Positions 1 through 8,502 of a stretch of 64,000 nt of DNA are shown in pieces. The position numbers and the translations under genes were made by a program. Under the pieces are notes generated by a model that was given only the letters and a program-made list of their open reading frames with translations, had not been told where the DNA came from and made no database searches. The stretch covers positions 434,001-498,000 of the forward strand of contig NZ_JABUQZ010000001.1 of assembly GCF_013342145.1 (NCBI RefSeq), written 5' to 3'. Positions within the stretch are counted from its first letter, which is position 1. Every line of letters begins with the position of its first letter. The DNA comes from Haloterrigena gelatinilytica. GTDB lineage: Archaea; Halobacteriota; Halobacteria; Halobacteriales; Natrialbaceae.

Positions 1-1142
1 ATGTCCCGCTGGACGCGCTGCAGCCGCGTGTAGCGGGGGATCATATCCTTGATCTCGGCGACCAGTTCGGCGGCCTCGTCGTTGTCGAGCGGGTCGAACT
101 CGCCCTCGTGCCACCAGTCGTAGGTCGCCGTCCCGCGGACGATCAGCGTCGGGTAGATCTTCAGGTAGTCGGGCTTCCAGGCCTCCTCCTCGAAGATCCG
201 GCGGAAGTCCTCGAGGCACATCTCCTCGCTCATCCCGGGCTGGCCGGGCATCATGTGGAAGCCGACCTTGAACGCCGAATCCCGCAGCCGCTGGTTGGCC
301 TCCATCGACTCCTGGACGCCGTGGCCGCGGTGCATTTCCCGATTTATGCGCTCGTAGGTGGTCTGGACGCCGACCTCGACTTTCGTCCCGCCGAGATCGA
401 GCATGCGGTCGATCTGCTCGGGGTCGCACCAGTCGGGCTTGGTCTCGAACGTGGTGCCGATGTTGCGGACGTCCGCGGTCTCGTTTTCGGCGATGACGTC
501 CTCGACGTACTTCCAGTCGTACTCCTCGGGGTCCTGCGCGAAGCTCTCGCCCTCGGCCGGTTCGGGCTCCTTCTCGACGTCGTAGTCGTTCATCGCCTCG
601 AGGGCCCGCTTGACGAACCACTCCTGGTAGTCGTGGCTCCGAGCGGTCATCGTCCCGCCCATCAGGATCAGTTCGACCTTGTCGACGGGATGGCCGATCT
701 CCCGCAGTTGCTCCAAGCGCAGCGTCACCTGCCCGTAGGGGTCGTAATCGTTCTGGACCCCGCGGGCGGCCGCGGGCTCCTCGCCGGTGTAGCTCTGGGA
801 TGAGGAGAACTCCGAGTCGGGGCCGCCGGGGCAGTAGAGACACTTCCCGTGGGGACACCGCTCGGGCGAGGTCATGATCGCGACCGGCGAGACGCCCGAG
901 GCGGTGCGGACGGGCTTGCGCTGGAGGACCGCCTCGAGATCCTCGCGGTACTCCTGGGGCGCGTAGTCGAGCAGTTCGGAGTTCTTCGGCACCTTCGGCG
1001 CCGAGTGTTCCGAACAGGCCTCGAGTTTGGCTTTCTCGACCTCGTCGCGCTCGACCTCGCCGTTGACGATCCGCTCGACGAGCGTCTCGCAGACCCGCTC
1101 GAACGCTTCGGTTTCGGTCGGTTCGGGCGTCTCGGTACTCAC
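1..1142 (-). CDS. elp3: Elp3-type tRNA U34 carboxymethylating enzyme, C-terminus cut by the window
   Basis: This is the radical-SAM/acetyltransferase enzyme that starts the cm5U/mcm5U modification of wobble uridine 34 in tRNA. The reading frame runs off the left edge, so about 380 residues of an expected 530-550 are present. The radical-SAM cluster CPHGKCLYCPGG is clear, with cysteines at residues 96, 101 and 104. The GTG start at 1142 follows from the N-terminus MSTETPEPTE; no upstream ATG fits. The GNAT domain would lie outside the window. The next gene, on the same strand, ends 156 bases upstream. Family identity is strong; the exact modified product in this organism is inferred. Confidence 0.93.
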   Translation of the reverse strand, partial: MSTETPEPTETEAFERVCETLVERIVNGEVERDEVEKAKLEACSEHSAPKVPKNSELLDYAPQEYREDLEAVLQRKPVRTASGVSPVAIMTSPERCPHGKCLYCPGGPDSEFSSSQSYTGEEPAAARGVQNDYDPYGQVTLRLEQLREIGHPVDKVELILMGGTMTARSHDYQEWFVKRALEAMNDYDVEKEPEPAEGESFAQDPEEYDWKYVEDVIAENETADVRNIGTTFETKPDWCDPEQIDRMLDLGGTKVEVGVQTTYERINREMHRGHGVQESMEANQRLRDSAFKVGFHMMPGQPGMSEEMCLEDFRRIFEEEAWKPDYLKIYPTLIVRGTATYDWWHEGEFDPLDNDEAAELVAEIKDMIPRYTRLQRVQRD

Positions 1143-1298
1143 TACACGTCTTTCGTCGCCGTTCGTGAATAAGCGTGTCGGACTCGCGAGTTCCCGCTCG
1201 AGCGATTCGGGACGGTGCGGACCGTCTCGACTCGAGACGATCCGAGACAGTCGGCGACGCGATCGATCTCGACCGGTCGAAAAGCGGCGGGGAGTCGG

Positions 1299-3176
1299 TT
1301 ACCGGCCGAACAGTCGCTTGAAGACGCTTCGCTTGCTCGGCCGTTCGGCGAGCATGACCGAGCAGTCGACCTCGTTGACGACGTCCAGGTGCAGCGAACT
1401 GGTCACGAGCCGCGAGAGGAGGCCCCGTTCGGTGGCGCCGATCAGGACCATCGTGTGGTCGCCGGCCTCGCGACAGATCGCGCCCTCGACGTCGCCGGAG
1501 TCGTCGACGATGATCTCGGCGTCGTGGAGGTCGTGGTCGATGGCCCACTCCTCTAAGAACTCCTCGCCGGCCCGTCGATCGTCGGGACTCTCGACGATGT
1601 GCAGCAGCGAGACGTCGGCGCCCCCGATCGTGCTGAGCGTCTTCGCGACCTCGGCGCTCAGATCCGAGTCCGGACCGCCGGCCGTCGGCAGGAGGATCCG
1701 CGAGGTGTCCAGCCCGCGATCCTTGACCACAAGGAAGTCACAGGGGAGCTGGCTGGTGAGTTCGCTGATGGGCCGTTCGGCGCGCGCGGCGTTCCACAGG
1801 TTGTTGTCGCCCCAGCCCATCACCACGAGGTCGGCGTGCTCGCGGACGGCGGTGTCGAAGATCTCCTCGAACGAGCGGTGCGTGACGACCGTCGACGTCT
1901 CGCTGTCGACGTTGCCGTAGTCGATCGACCCGGTGACGTCCGCGAGCAGGCTCTCGGATTCGTTGACGATCCGGGCGCGCTGTCGGTCGTTGCCGACCGC
2001 CGACGGCTGGTCGGGCGTCTGGACGACGTGAACGACGTGGACGATCGCCGACTCGCGGGTGCTCGCGAGCGTCGCGGCGAGCTCGACGAGTCGGGATTCG
2101 GTTCGCGGGTTCGCGATGGGGACGACCACCCGGTAGGTGTCGTCGTCGGCGGGAGCGGTCGTCTCGGCCGTGTCGATCAGCGGGACGTACGAGCGCCCGG
2201 CGACGCTGCCGAGGGTCCACTCCTGGATCGAGAGGCGCCGTTCGATCCCATCGAAGCGAGCCGACTCGAGGCGCCGCTCGCTGGTCTGGAACCAGTTGAC
2301 GACGGTCACGAGCAGGATCCCGCCGATGGTGTTGCCGAGCGCCACCGGGAGGACGAAGTGGACGACGCCCACGTAGAGGGAGAGTTCGCCGAGGAAGACG
2401 GCGAAGGCCATCTCGGTGAAGGAGGTGACGACGTGGAACAGGTTCCCGATCGGAATCGCGAGGAACGCCATGTAGACGATCAGGATTCTGGCGACCGTCT
2501 CCCGGGCGGCGTACTCCACCCAGACGACGCCGGCGACGATCAGGCCGGCGAAGGCGGCCTTGAAGAACAGGTCGAACCACGCCGTCTCCGGACCGTGGGT
2601 GCCGAGGTACAGCGCGGCGTCGAACGCGTCGGGGGAGAGCACGCCGCCCCACGCGAGCACGGCGGCGCCGATCGCCCCGCCGGTGAAGTTCCCGGCGAGG
2701 ACGATCGTCCAGTGGCGCAAGAGCGCGGGGATGCTCGCGAGCCGCTCGAGGGTGAGCGCCACCGGCGGCAGCGTGTTCTCGGTGTAGAGCTGGTAACCGC
2801 CGATGATGATGTAGATGAATCCGAGCGGGTACAGCAGGGCGCTCAGGATCGGGTGGCCGTCGGTCGCCCCGTACAGCGAGGCGTACAGCAGGACCGTGAT
2901 CGTGATGGCGAAGCCGGCGGCGATGCCGCTGAAGAACAACTCGCGGCTGCCGGAGGTGACCTCCTCGTCGGCCGCCGCGACGATCCGCTGAAAGACCTCG
3001 TCCGAAGAGAACCGGTCGCGGACGACCGATCCGGCCGCCGGCGCCCCGCTTCGGGAGCGGTCGACGGCCTCGCGGACCCGTTCCGCCTCCGCGTCGTGGT
3101 CGGGGGGCGGTGCCTCCTCTCGTTCCCGGTCGGCGCGGGCGGACTCCGCGCTGCCGGGCTGCTCGTGATCGCTCAT
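1299..3176 (-). CDS. Formate/nitrite transporter-family channel fused to two UspA domains
   Basis: A 625-residue membrane protein. After an acidic N-terminal tail there are about six hydrophobic segments (roughly residues 65-285) typical of the FNT family, which conducts formate, nitrite or related small anions. Two cytoplasmic UspA-like domains follow (about 345-480 and 495-620); the second carries the GATERGLLSRLV signature of nucleotide-binding UspA proteins. The ATG at 3176 (MSDHEQPGS) is preferred over the longer frame to 3359, which would enter the crtD upstream region. FNT-Usp fusions occur in haloarchaea as far as I recall. The substrate cannot be read from the sequence; nucleotide or stress gating of the channel by the Usp domains is inference. 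Confidence 0.85.
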   Translation of the reverse strand: MSDHEQPGSAESARADREREEAPPPDHDAEAERVREAVDRSRSGAPAAGSVVRDRFSSDEVFQRIVAAADEEVTSGSRELFFSGIAAGFAITITVLLYASLYGATDGHPILSALLYPLGFIYIIIGGYQLYTENTLPPVALTLERLASIPALLRHWTIVLAGNFTGGAIGAAVLAWGGVLSPDAFDAALYLGTHGPETAWFDLFFKAAFAGLIVAGVVWVEYAARETVARILIVYMAFLAIPIGNLFHVVTSFTEMAFAVFLGELSLYVGVVHFVLPVALGNTIGGILLVTVVNWFQTSERRLESARFDGIERRLSIQEWTLGSVAGRSYVPLIDTAETTAPADDDTYRVVVPIANPRTESRLVELAATLASTRESAIVHVVHVVQTPDQPSAVGNDRQRARIVNESESLLADVTGSIDYGNVDSETSTVVTHRSFEEIFDTAVREHADLVVMGWGDNNLWNAARAERPISELTSQLPCDFLVVKDRGLDTSRILLPTAGGPDSDLSAEVAKTLSTIGGADVSLLHIVESPDDRRAGEEFLEEWAIDHDLHDAEIIVDDSGDVEGAICREAGDHTMVLIGATERGLLSRLVTSSLHLDVVNEVDCSVMLAERPSKRSVFKRLFGR

Positions 3177-3313
3177 TGTCGGGACCGAATCACGGAACGA
3201 ACTAAGCGTTTGGCTTTGAGGACGGCTCGAGTTATCACGTGCCAAACCGGAAGCGAAGCGAGACCGCCGAGAACGATCGCTGCCGTCGGACCCCACCGCA
3301 CGCGGCGGGCCCG

Positions 3314-3327
3314 ACCCTACATGGGTA
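3314..3327 (+). promoter_or_regulatory. Candidate Bat-box-like site upstream of crtD
   Basis: ACCCTACATGGGTA lies 41-54 bases before the crtD start codon. It matches the first seven defined bases of the bop upstream activator as I recall it (ACCCNACTAGTTNG) and then diverges. The spacing would put a transcription start at or next to the crtD ATG, that is a leaderless mRNA, with a weak TATA-like ATACGCTTTT in between. The match is much weaker than at crtB. Confidence 0.35.
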
Positions 3328-3367
3328 TGACATACGCTTTTCACCGTGCCGACGGTCACGTTCGAGT

Positions 3368-4864
3368 ATGCAATCGCTGGCCGGTGAGTCGGTCGTCGTG
3401 ATCGGCGCCGGAATCGGCGGCCTCGCGACGGCCTGTTACCTCGCCGACGCGGGCGCCGACGTGCGGGTCATCGAGAAGAACGAGCAGGTCGGCGGTCGAG
3501 CGAGTCGCCTCGAGAAAGACGGCTTCCGGTTCGACATGGGACCCTCGTGGTACCTGATGCCGGACGTCTTCGAGCGCTTCTTCGGCGACTTCGATCGGAC
3601 GCCGTCGGACTACTACGAACTGACGCACCTCGATCCGCACTACCGGCTGTTCTTCAAGGACGGGGATCGGGTCGATATCACGCCCGACCTCGAGCGGACG
3701 AAGACCGTCTTCGACGAGTACGAGGACGGTGCGGGTGCGGCCCTGGAACGCTACCTCGAGAAGTCCCGGGAGAACTACGAGGTCGGGATGGAGCACTTCG
3801 TCTACGAGGACCGGACGCGGCTGCGGGACTTCATCGACCCCGACGTGGCCCGGCAGGCGCGGGGGCTGTCCCTGCTGGGGTCGATGCAAGGCCACGTCGC
3901 GGACTACTTCGACCATCCGAAGCTCCAGCAGATCATGCAGTACACGCTGGTGTTCCTCGGCGGCTCGCCGACCAACACGCCGGCGCTGTACAACCTGATG
4001 AGCCACGTCGATTTCAACCTCGGCGTCTGGTATCCCGACGGGGGGATCGCCGCCGTCGTCGACAGCATCGCGCAACTGGGTCGGGAACTGGGCGTCGAGT
4101 ACGACACCGATCGGCCGGCGACGGCGATCAAGGGCCGCGAGGGCGCCTTCCTCGTCGAGACCCCCGAGGGACCGGTCCGGTCGGACCTGGTCGTCAGCAA
4201 CGCCGACTACGCTCACACCGAACAGGAGCTCTTACAGCCCGAACAGCGCGGCTACGACGCCGACTACTGGGAGAAGCGAACCTACGCGCCCTCCGCGTTC
4301 CTGCTGTACCTCGGCGTCGAGGGCGACGTCGACGACCTCGCCCACCACACGCTGGTCCTCCCCACTGACTGGCAGGACCACTTCGATCGGATCTTCGAGG
4401 ACCCCGAGTGGCCCGAGGATCCCGCCTACTACCTCTGCGTGCCCTCGAAGACCGACGAGGACGTCGCTCCCGACGGGCACAGCGCGCTGTTCGTCCTCGT
4501 GCCCGTTGCGCCCGGCCTCGAGGACACCCCCGAAACCCGCGAGGAGTACCGCGACAGGATCCTCGCGGACATCGCGGTCAACACCGGGACCGATCTGCGC
4601 GACCGGATCGTCCTCGAGGAGCGCTTTTGCGTCGAGGACTTCGCCGACCGGTACAACAGCTACGACGGGACGGCGCTCGGACTGGCCCACACGCTCCGCC
4701 AGACCGCGCTGTTCCGTCCGCCCCACCGCGCCAAGGGGGTCGACGGGCTCTACTTCGTCGGCGGCGACACGACGCCCGGGATCGGCGTCCCGATGTGTCT
4801 CATCAGCGGCGAGCTGACCGCCGAGAAGGTCCTCGAGGACTACGGCCGACCGACCGGCCGATGA
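3368..4864 (+). CDS. crtD: Carotenoid desaturase of the CrtI/CrtD family (probable 3,4-desaturase)
   Basis: A 498-residue FAD-dependent amine-oxidase-fold desaturase. The Rossmann motif VVIGAGIGGLATACYLA is at residues 9-25, followed by the GGRASRLEKDGFRFDMGPSW block of CrtI-like enzymes; the C-terminal flavin motif GLYFVGGDTTPGIGVPMCL is near residue 460. It is first in a run with lyeJ (13-base gap) and cruF. In Haloarcula japonica the gene in this position is the carotenoid 3,4-desaturase of bacterioruberin synthesis, which is why CrtD is preferred over phytoene desaturase; sequence alone does not separate the two. The ATG at 3368 is chosen because the longer frame has no conserved sequence. 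Confidence 0.8.
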   Translation: MQSLAGESVVVIGAGIGGLATACYLADAGADVRVIEKNEQVGGRASRLEKDGFRFDMGPSWYLMPDVFERFFGDFDRTPSDYYELTHLDPHYRLFFKDGDRVDITPDLERTKTVFDEYEDGAGAALERYLEKSRENYEVGMEHFVYEDRTRLRDFIDPDVARQARGLSLLGSMQGHVADYFDHPKLQQIMQYTLVFLGGSPTNTPALYNLMSHVDFNLGVWYPDGGIAAVVDSIAQLGRELGVEYDTDRPATAIKGREGAFLVETPEGPVRSDLVVSNADYAHTEQELLQPEQRGYDADYWEKRTYAPSAFLLYLGVEGDVDDLAHHTLVLPTDWQDHFDRIFEDPEWPEDPAYYLCVPSKTDEDVAPDGHSALFVLVPVAPGLEDTPETREEYRDRILADIAVNTGTDLRDRIVLEERFCVEDFADRYNSYDGTALGLAHTLRQTALFRPPHRAKGVDGLYFVGGDTTPGIGVPMCLISGELTAEKVLEDYGRPTGR

Positions 4865-4877
4865 TCGCTTCGCTGCC

Positions 4878-5750
4878 ATGACCGCGAACTCGACGGCTGC
4901 GGGCGAGGGCCGACACGGCGACCGACTCCGATACCTGCTGACCCTGTCGCGGCCCCGGTTCTGGCTCTACCTCGCCGGCCCGGTGCTCGTCGGCGTCGCC
5001 TACGCCGCCGACAGCGTCGGCGACGCGTTCGCTCCCGCGGCGGTCCTCCTGTTCGCCTACTTCCTCCTCCCGGCGAACGTCTTTCTGTACGGGATCAACG
5101 ACATCTACGATCGCGAGATCGACGCCGCCAACCCGAAGAAATCGGAGCGGGAGGCCCGGTACCGCGGCCAGCGAATCGTTCCCGTCGTCGTGACCGTCTG
5201 CGCGCTCCTGGGGCTGGCGATCCTCCCGCTCGTCCCGTCGGCGGCGTGGCCGTGGCTCGCGGTCTTTCTCGTCCTCGGGGCGGCCTACAGCGCGCCGCCG
5301 GTCCGGTTCAAGACCACACCCGTGCTCGATTCGGTCTCGAACGGGCTCTACATCGCCCCCGGCGCGGCGGCCTACGCCGCCGTCGCGGGGAGCCAGCCTC
5401 CGACCCTCGCCGTCCTCGGCGGCTGGCTGTGGGCGATGGGGATGCACACCTTCTCCGCGATCCCCGACATCGAACCCGATCGGGAGACCGGCATCCGGAC
5501 GACCGCGACGGTGCTCGGCGAGCGCCGAACCTACGCCTACTGCGGCGCCTGCTGGCTCGCGAGCGCCGCCGCGTTCGGCGCGCTCGATTACCGTCTGGGC
5601 GCGCTCATGCTCGTTTACCCCGGCCTTGTCGCCGTGATCGTCACCTCGAGCGTCGCGGTCGACCGCGCGTACTGGTGGTTTCCGGCGATCAACACGGTCG
5701 TCGGCGCGGCGCTGACGATGGGCGGCCTCTGGAGGGTGCTCTATGGCTGA
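4878..5750 (+). CDS. lyeJ: Lycopene elongase/hydratase, UbiA-family prenyltransferase
   Basis: A 290-residue polytopic membrane prenyltransferase. The two aspartate-rich metal/diphosphate motifs are visible: NDIYDREID at residues 74-82 and DIEPDRE at 197-203. Between and after them run about eight hydrophobic helices. Its place between crtD and cruF matches the haloarchaeal bacterioruberin cluster, where LyeJ adds C5 units to both ends of lycopene to build the C50 skeleton. The stop overlaps the start of cruF by 8 bases, so the two are translationally coupled. The UbiA family also includes quinone and lipid prenyltransferases; context decides here. Confidence 0.88.
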   Translation: MTANSTAAGEGRHGDRLRYLLTLSRPRFWLYLAGPVLVGVAYAADSVGDAFAPAAVLLFAYFLLPANVFLYGINDIYDREIDAANPKKSEREARYRGQRIVPVVVTVCALLGLAILPLVPSAAWPWLAVFLVLGAAYSAPPVRFKTTPVLDSVSNGLYIAPGAAAYAAVAGSQPPTLAVLGGWLWAMGMHTFSAIPDIEPDRETGIRTTATVLGERRTYAYCGACWLASAAAFGALDYRLGALMLVYPGLVAVIVTSSVAVDRAYWWFPAINTVVGAALTMGGLWRVLYG

Positions 5751-6669
5751 TCCGGACGCCGCGACGGACGCCGATATCGATTCGGACGCCGTTGCCGACT
5801 CTGACCCCGAAATCGACGAGCGCCGGGCGGCTCTCGAGCGACGCCTCGAGGCGCTGATTCGGGAGAATCGATTCACGATCGCGGTCGTGTTTCCGATCGT
5901 CGGCGCGGTGACACTGGTCGCGAGCGCGGAGGGGCTGCTGCCGGGGCCGCTCGCGTACAATCCGCTGTTGATCCTGTTCGGGACGCTGGTGATGCGCTCG
6001 CCGCTGGTCGTCGGCCTGCTCCCGCGGGTCGACCGCCGAGCGCTGGTCTGTCTGGGCCTCGTGACGGCGTACACGTACGCGATCGAACTGGTCGGCGTGC
6101 GAACCGGCTGGCCCTACGGGACCTTCGAGTACGGGATCCGGTTGGGGCCGATGCTGTTCGGCGAGATCCCGCTCGCGCTCCCGCTGTTTTTCGTCCCGCT
6201 GGTCCTGAACGCCTTCCTGCTGACGCTGCTGGTCCTCGACGGTTGGAGCGCGCGGCCGCTCGTCAGGATCCCGACCGCGATCGCCGCCGTCGTCGCCGTC
6301 GACCTCGTCCTCGACCCGGCCGCCGTCGCCATCGGGTTCTGGGCGTACGTCCCGCCGGGCGGCTACTACGGCGTGCCCGCCTCGAACTACGTCGGCTGGC
6401 TCCTCTCGGGAACCGTCGCCGTCCTCCTCGTCGACCGCGCGTTCGACCGCGCGGCGCTGCTCGAGCGCGTCCGGACCTGCGAGTTCGTCCTCGACGACTT
6501 GGTGAGCTTCGTGGTGCTCTGGGGGGCGATCAACGTCCTCTACGGGAACTGGCTGGCCGCCGGCGTCGCCGGCCTGTTCTGTCTGGGTCTGTTCCGGACC
6601 GAACGCTACGACCGCGAACTGCTCCTGACGGCGCTTCCCGCGAGCCTCGGACGGAATCGCGACTCGTGA
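5743..6669 (+). CDS. cruF: Bisanhydrobacterioruberin hydratase, CruF-type membrane protein
   Basis: A 308-residue polytopic membrane protein of the CruF/carotenoid biosynthesis family, which hydrates the terminal C5 groups in the last step to bacterioruberin. An acidic cytoplasmic tail (1-45) precedes about seven hydrophobic segments. The family-type stretch YAIELVGVRTGWPYGTFEY is near residues 107-125. The ATG at 5743 overlaps the lyeJ stop. A short palindrome with a 3-base loop (6670-6682) directly follows the stop, and a second one lies at 6691-6709. Confidence 0.87.
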   Translation: MADPDAATDADIDSDAVADSDPEIDERRAALERRLEALIRENRFTIAVVFPIVGAVTLVASAEGLLPGPLAYNPLLILFGTLVMRSPLVVGLLPRVDRRALVCLGLVTAYTYAIELVGVRTGWPYGTFEYGIRLGPMLFGEIPLALPLFFVPLVLNAFLLTLLVLDGWSARPLVRIPTAIAAVVAVDLVLDPAAVAIGFWAYVPPGGYYGVPASNYVGWLLSGTVAVLLVDRAFDRAALLERVRTCEFVLDDLVSFVVLWGAINVLYGNWLAAGVAGLFCLGLFRTERYDRELLLTALPASLGRNRDS

Positions 6670-6717
6670 CCGCGCTTCGCGGCGCGGTGTTCGGCGGCGC
6701 ATCCGCCGACGCGAGAC

Positions 6718-6870
6718 TCACCGGAGCCGGCGGAACGTCGACGCGCCGCAGACGCAGTCGTCTTCGGGCCGAGCGGCACGGACGATCCGTCCCCGCGCGT
6801 CGTCGGCGCCGGGAATCGCACTACAGCCGGTACAGGCGACGACGGCTTTCCGTCCGCTCGAGGTTGTCAT
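6718..6870 (-). CDS. Small zinc-finger protein (50 aa)
   Basis: Begins MTTSSGRKAVV and carries CTGC near residues 13-16 and CVC near 39-41, a plausible four-cysteine metal site. It is too short for a usual ORF cut-off. It lies antisense to nothing conserved, in the 330-base gap after cruF. Composition and the Cys pairs match the many small CPxCG-related zinc-finger proteins of haloarchaea; the function is unknown. Start at ATG 6870; the stop TGA is at 6718-6720. Confidence 0.55.
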   Translation of the reverse strand: MTTSSGRKAVVACTGCSAIPGADDARGRIVRAARPEDDCVCGASTFRRLR

Positions 6871-6998
6871 ACCGTCACGCACGTCGGCGACCGGGATCAG
6901 CGTCCCGCCACCGTGTGTTGGCTACCGACGACTGCGGCGGCCGTCGAGGCGAGGCATGCTTGCTCGAGATTTTTGCTCGCGCGGCCGTTACTGGTCGT

Positions 6999-7160
6999 AT
7001 GGCGACCAGGGTGCCGGTCGAGTGTCCGCTCTGTCGCACCGCACTCGAGGCCGACGGGTGCCTCGAGGATCACCTCGTCGACGCCCACACCAAACGGCGG
7101 TTAGCGCGGTTCGTCGTCGCCGAAGCCGAGGCGCTGAACGCGCGGGACGTCTCGGAGTGA
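6999..7160 (+). CDS. Small C2H2-like zinc-finger protein (53 aa)
   Basis: Starts MATRVPVECPLC. The cysteines CPLC at residues 9-12 and the histidines in DHLVDAH near 24-30 form a C2H2-like finger. An acidic helix follows. A TATA-like AGATTTTTGC about 30 bases upstream supports the ATG at 6999 rather than the long overlapping frame. It is a conserved type of haloarchaeal micro-protein; role unknown, possibly DNA or protein binding. Confidence 0.7.
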   Translation: MATRVPVECPLCRTALEADGCLEDHLVDAHTKRRLARFVVAEAEALNARDVSE

Positions 7161-7213
7161 TCGGCTGCGCCGTCCGCGGCCGTTCGGCGCCGGCGCGGGT
7201 CAGATGGCGCGGG

Positions 7214-7366
7214 TCAGATCAGGAGGCCGGTGACGGAGCTTCCGAACAGGAGCAACAGGAGCACCGCGGCCATCGTGAGCGCCAGCCAGACGCCGAGGCC
7301 GACCGCGGCCCGGCGCGCGTTCTCTCGGTCGATGTCGACGGGGTCGTGTGAACCGGTAGTGGACAT
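7214..7366 (-). CDS. Small single-span membrane protein (50 aa)
   Basis: Begins MSTTGSHDPVDIDRENARRA. One hydrophobic helix (about residues 22-45, VGLGVWLALTMAAVLLLLL) ends almost at the C-terminus. A TATA-like element (GATATAATG on the minus strand, near 7415) lies upstream. It sits between crtB and the + strand zinc-finger gene. I do not recognise the family; a role with membrane carotenoid enzymes would be pure guesswork. Confidence 0.6.
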   Translation of the reverse strand: MSTTGSHDPVDIDRENARRAAVGLGVWLALTMAAVLLLLLFGSSVTGLLI

Positions 7367-7448
7367 ACACGGCGACGTACGACCCAACCGATAACAACAG
7401 GAAATCCATTATATCGAGGGGATTGAAAAGCGGCCGCCGAGTTCGGCG

Positions 7449-8399
7449 TCACTGCGTCGGGACGCGGCCGCCGTGTCCGGCCTCGTGACGGTCGCGGTCG
7501 CGATCGGGGACGGCCGAGACCCGCCGGAAGACGGCCTCCGGGTCGCGGTTCCAGTGCCAGTGCCAGCGCGTCTTCGCGAGACACCGAAGCTTTCGCGTCG
7601 TGGTGAGCGACGGCTCGCGGGATAAGACGTCGTACTCCTGGGATCTGATCACGGTGTGGTGTTCCGCGTAGAGGACGGCCGCCAGCAGGACGGGCAGTTG
7701 GCAGTCCTCGGGGAGATAGCGGATGCCGGCGACGCCCTCGCGGTAGAGCTCCTCGGTTCGTTTGAGCTCCGCCGTCATCGCCGCCGCGAAGGAGTCGGAG
7801 TACTCGAGGCACTCGATCTGGGCGTCCGAAACGCCGTGCGCGCGGAGCGTCTCCTGTGGCAGGTAGATCCGGTCGCGCTCGACGACGTCCTCGCGGACGT
7901 CCCGCAGGAAGTTCGTCATCTGGAACGCCTCGCCGAGTTTGACGGCGTGGGGGAGCGCGGCCTCGCGCTCGTCGGGATCCATGATCGCCGTCATCATCAC
8001 GCCGACGGCGGCCGCCGAGCCGCGCATGTACGACTCGAGGTCGTCGTAGCTCTCGTACCGGCCGGTCTCGATGTCCGACTGCATCGCGTCGACGAACGAC
8101 TCGATTTCGTCGTCGGCGATGTCGTACTCCCGCCGGAGCTCCTCGAACGCCTCGAGGACCGGTCCCTCGGGTTCGGTTTCGCCGAGGGCCTGGGCCCGGA
8201 GCGACTCGAGTTCGGCGCGCTGCCTGTCGGGCGGAACGCCCTCCGCGTCGTCGACTACCTCGTCGGCGATCCGGAAGAACCCGTAGAGGACGTGCGTCGC
8301 GTGGCGAACCCGTTCCGGGAGGAACTTCGTCGCCAGGTAGAACGTCTTCCCCGTGCGCTGCTGGATCGTCTTGCCGGCGTCGATGTGTTTCTGCTGCAT
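7449..8399 (-). CDS. crtB: Phytoene synthase
   Basis: A 316-residue trans-isoprenyl diphosphate synthase of the squalene/phytoene synthase family, condensing two GGPP to phytoene, the first committed carotenoid step. Both Mg-diphosphate motifs are present: DEVVD at residues 46-50 and DVRED at 167-171, the latter inside LRDVREDVVERDRIYLPQE. Start at ATG 8399 (MQQKHIDAGK). It is separated from crtD-lyeJ-cruF by three small genes. Its promoter holds a strong TATA box and a Bat-box match, and the next gene upstream on the same strand is the bat-like regulator, so control by light/oxygen is likely. Confidence 0.95.
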   Translation of the reverse strand: MQQKHIDAGKTIQQRTGKTFYLATKFLPERVRHATHVLYGFFRIADEVVDDAEGVPPDRQRAELESLRAQALGETEPEGPVLEAFEELRREYDIADDEIESFVDAMQSDIETGRYESYDDLESYMRGSAAAVGVMMTAIMDPDEREAALPHAVKLGEAFQMTNFLRDVREDVVERDRIYLPQETLRAHGVSDAQIECLEYSDSFAAAMTAELKRTEELYREGVAGIRYLPEDCQLPVLLAAVLYAEHHTVIRSQEYDVLSREPSLTTTRKLRCLAKTRWHWHWNRDPEAVFRRVSAVPDRDRDRHEAGHGGRVPTQ

Positions 8400-8451
8400 T
8401 CTCTGTTCGTGGCCCTCCCCGCGGTGGGATGTAACTGATACGACAGTTGCG

Positions 8452-8458
8452 TATAAAA
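8452..8458 (-). promoter_or_regulatory. TATA box of crtB
   Basis: TTTTATA on the minus strand, inside TATTTTATAC. It predicts transcription from about 8428, giving a leader of about 30 bases to the crtB ATG at 8399. Confidence 0.75.
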
Positions 8459-8467
8459 TAGCTACCC

Positions 8468-8481
8468 CTACCTAGTGGGGT
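8468..8481 (-). promoter_or_regulatory. Bat box (bop-type upstream activator sequence) of crtB
   Basis: The minus strand reads ACCCCACTAGGTAG. Against the bop-regulon activator as I recall it (ACCCNACTAGTTNG), 11 of the 12 defined bases match. It lies immediately upstream of the TATA box, at about -53 to -40 from the predicted start, the spacing I recall for bop. The bat-like gene lies next to it. The consensus is from memory and not searched. Confidence 0.7.
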
Positions 8482-8502
8482 CGTCGTCTGTTCGCGGGCC
8501 GC

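Noticed and set aside
1599..3401. 600-residue open frame on the + strand
   Set aside because: Antisense of the FNT-UspA gene; no recognisable domain.
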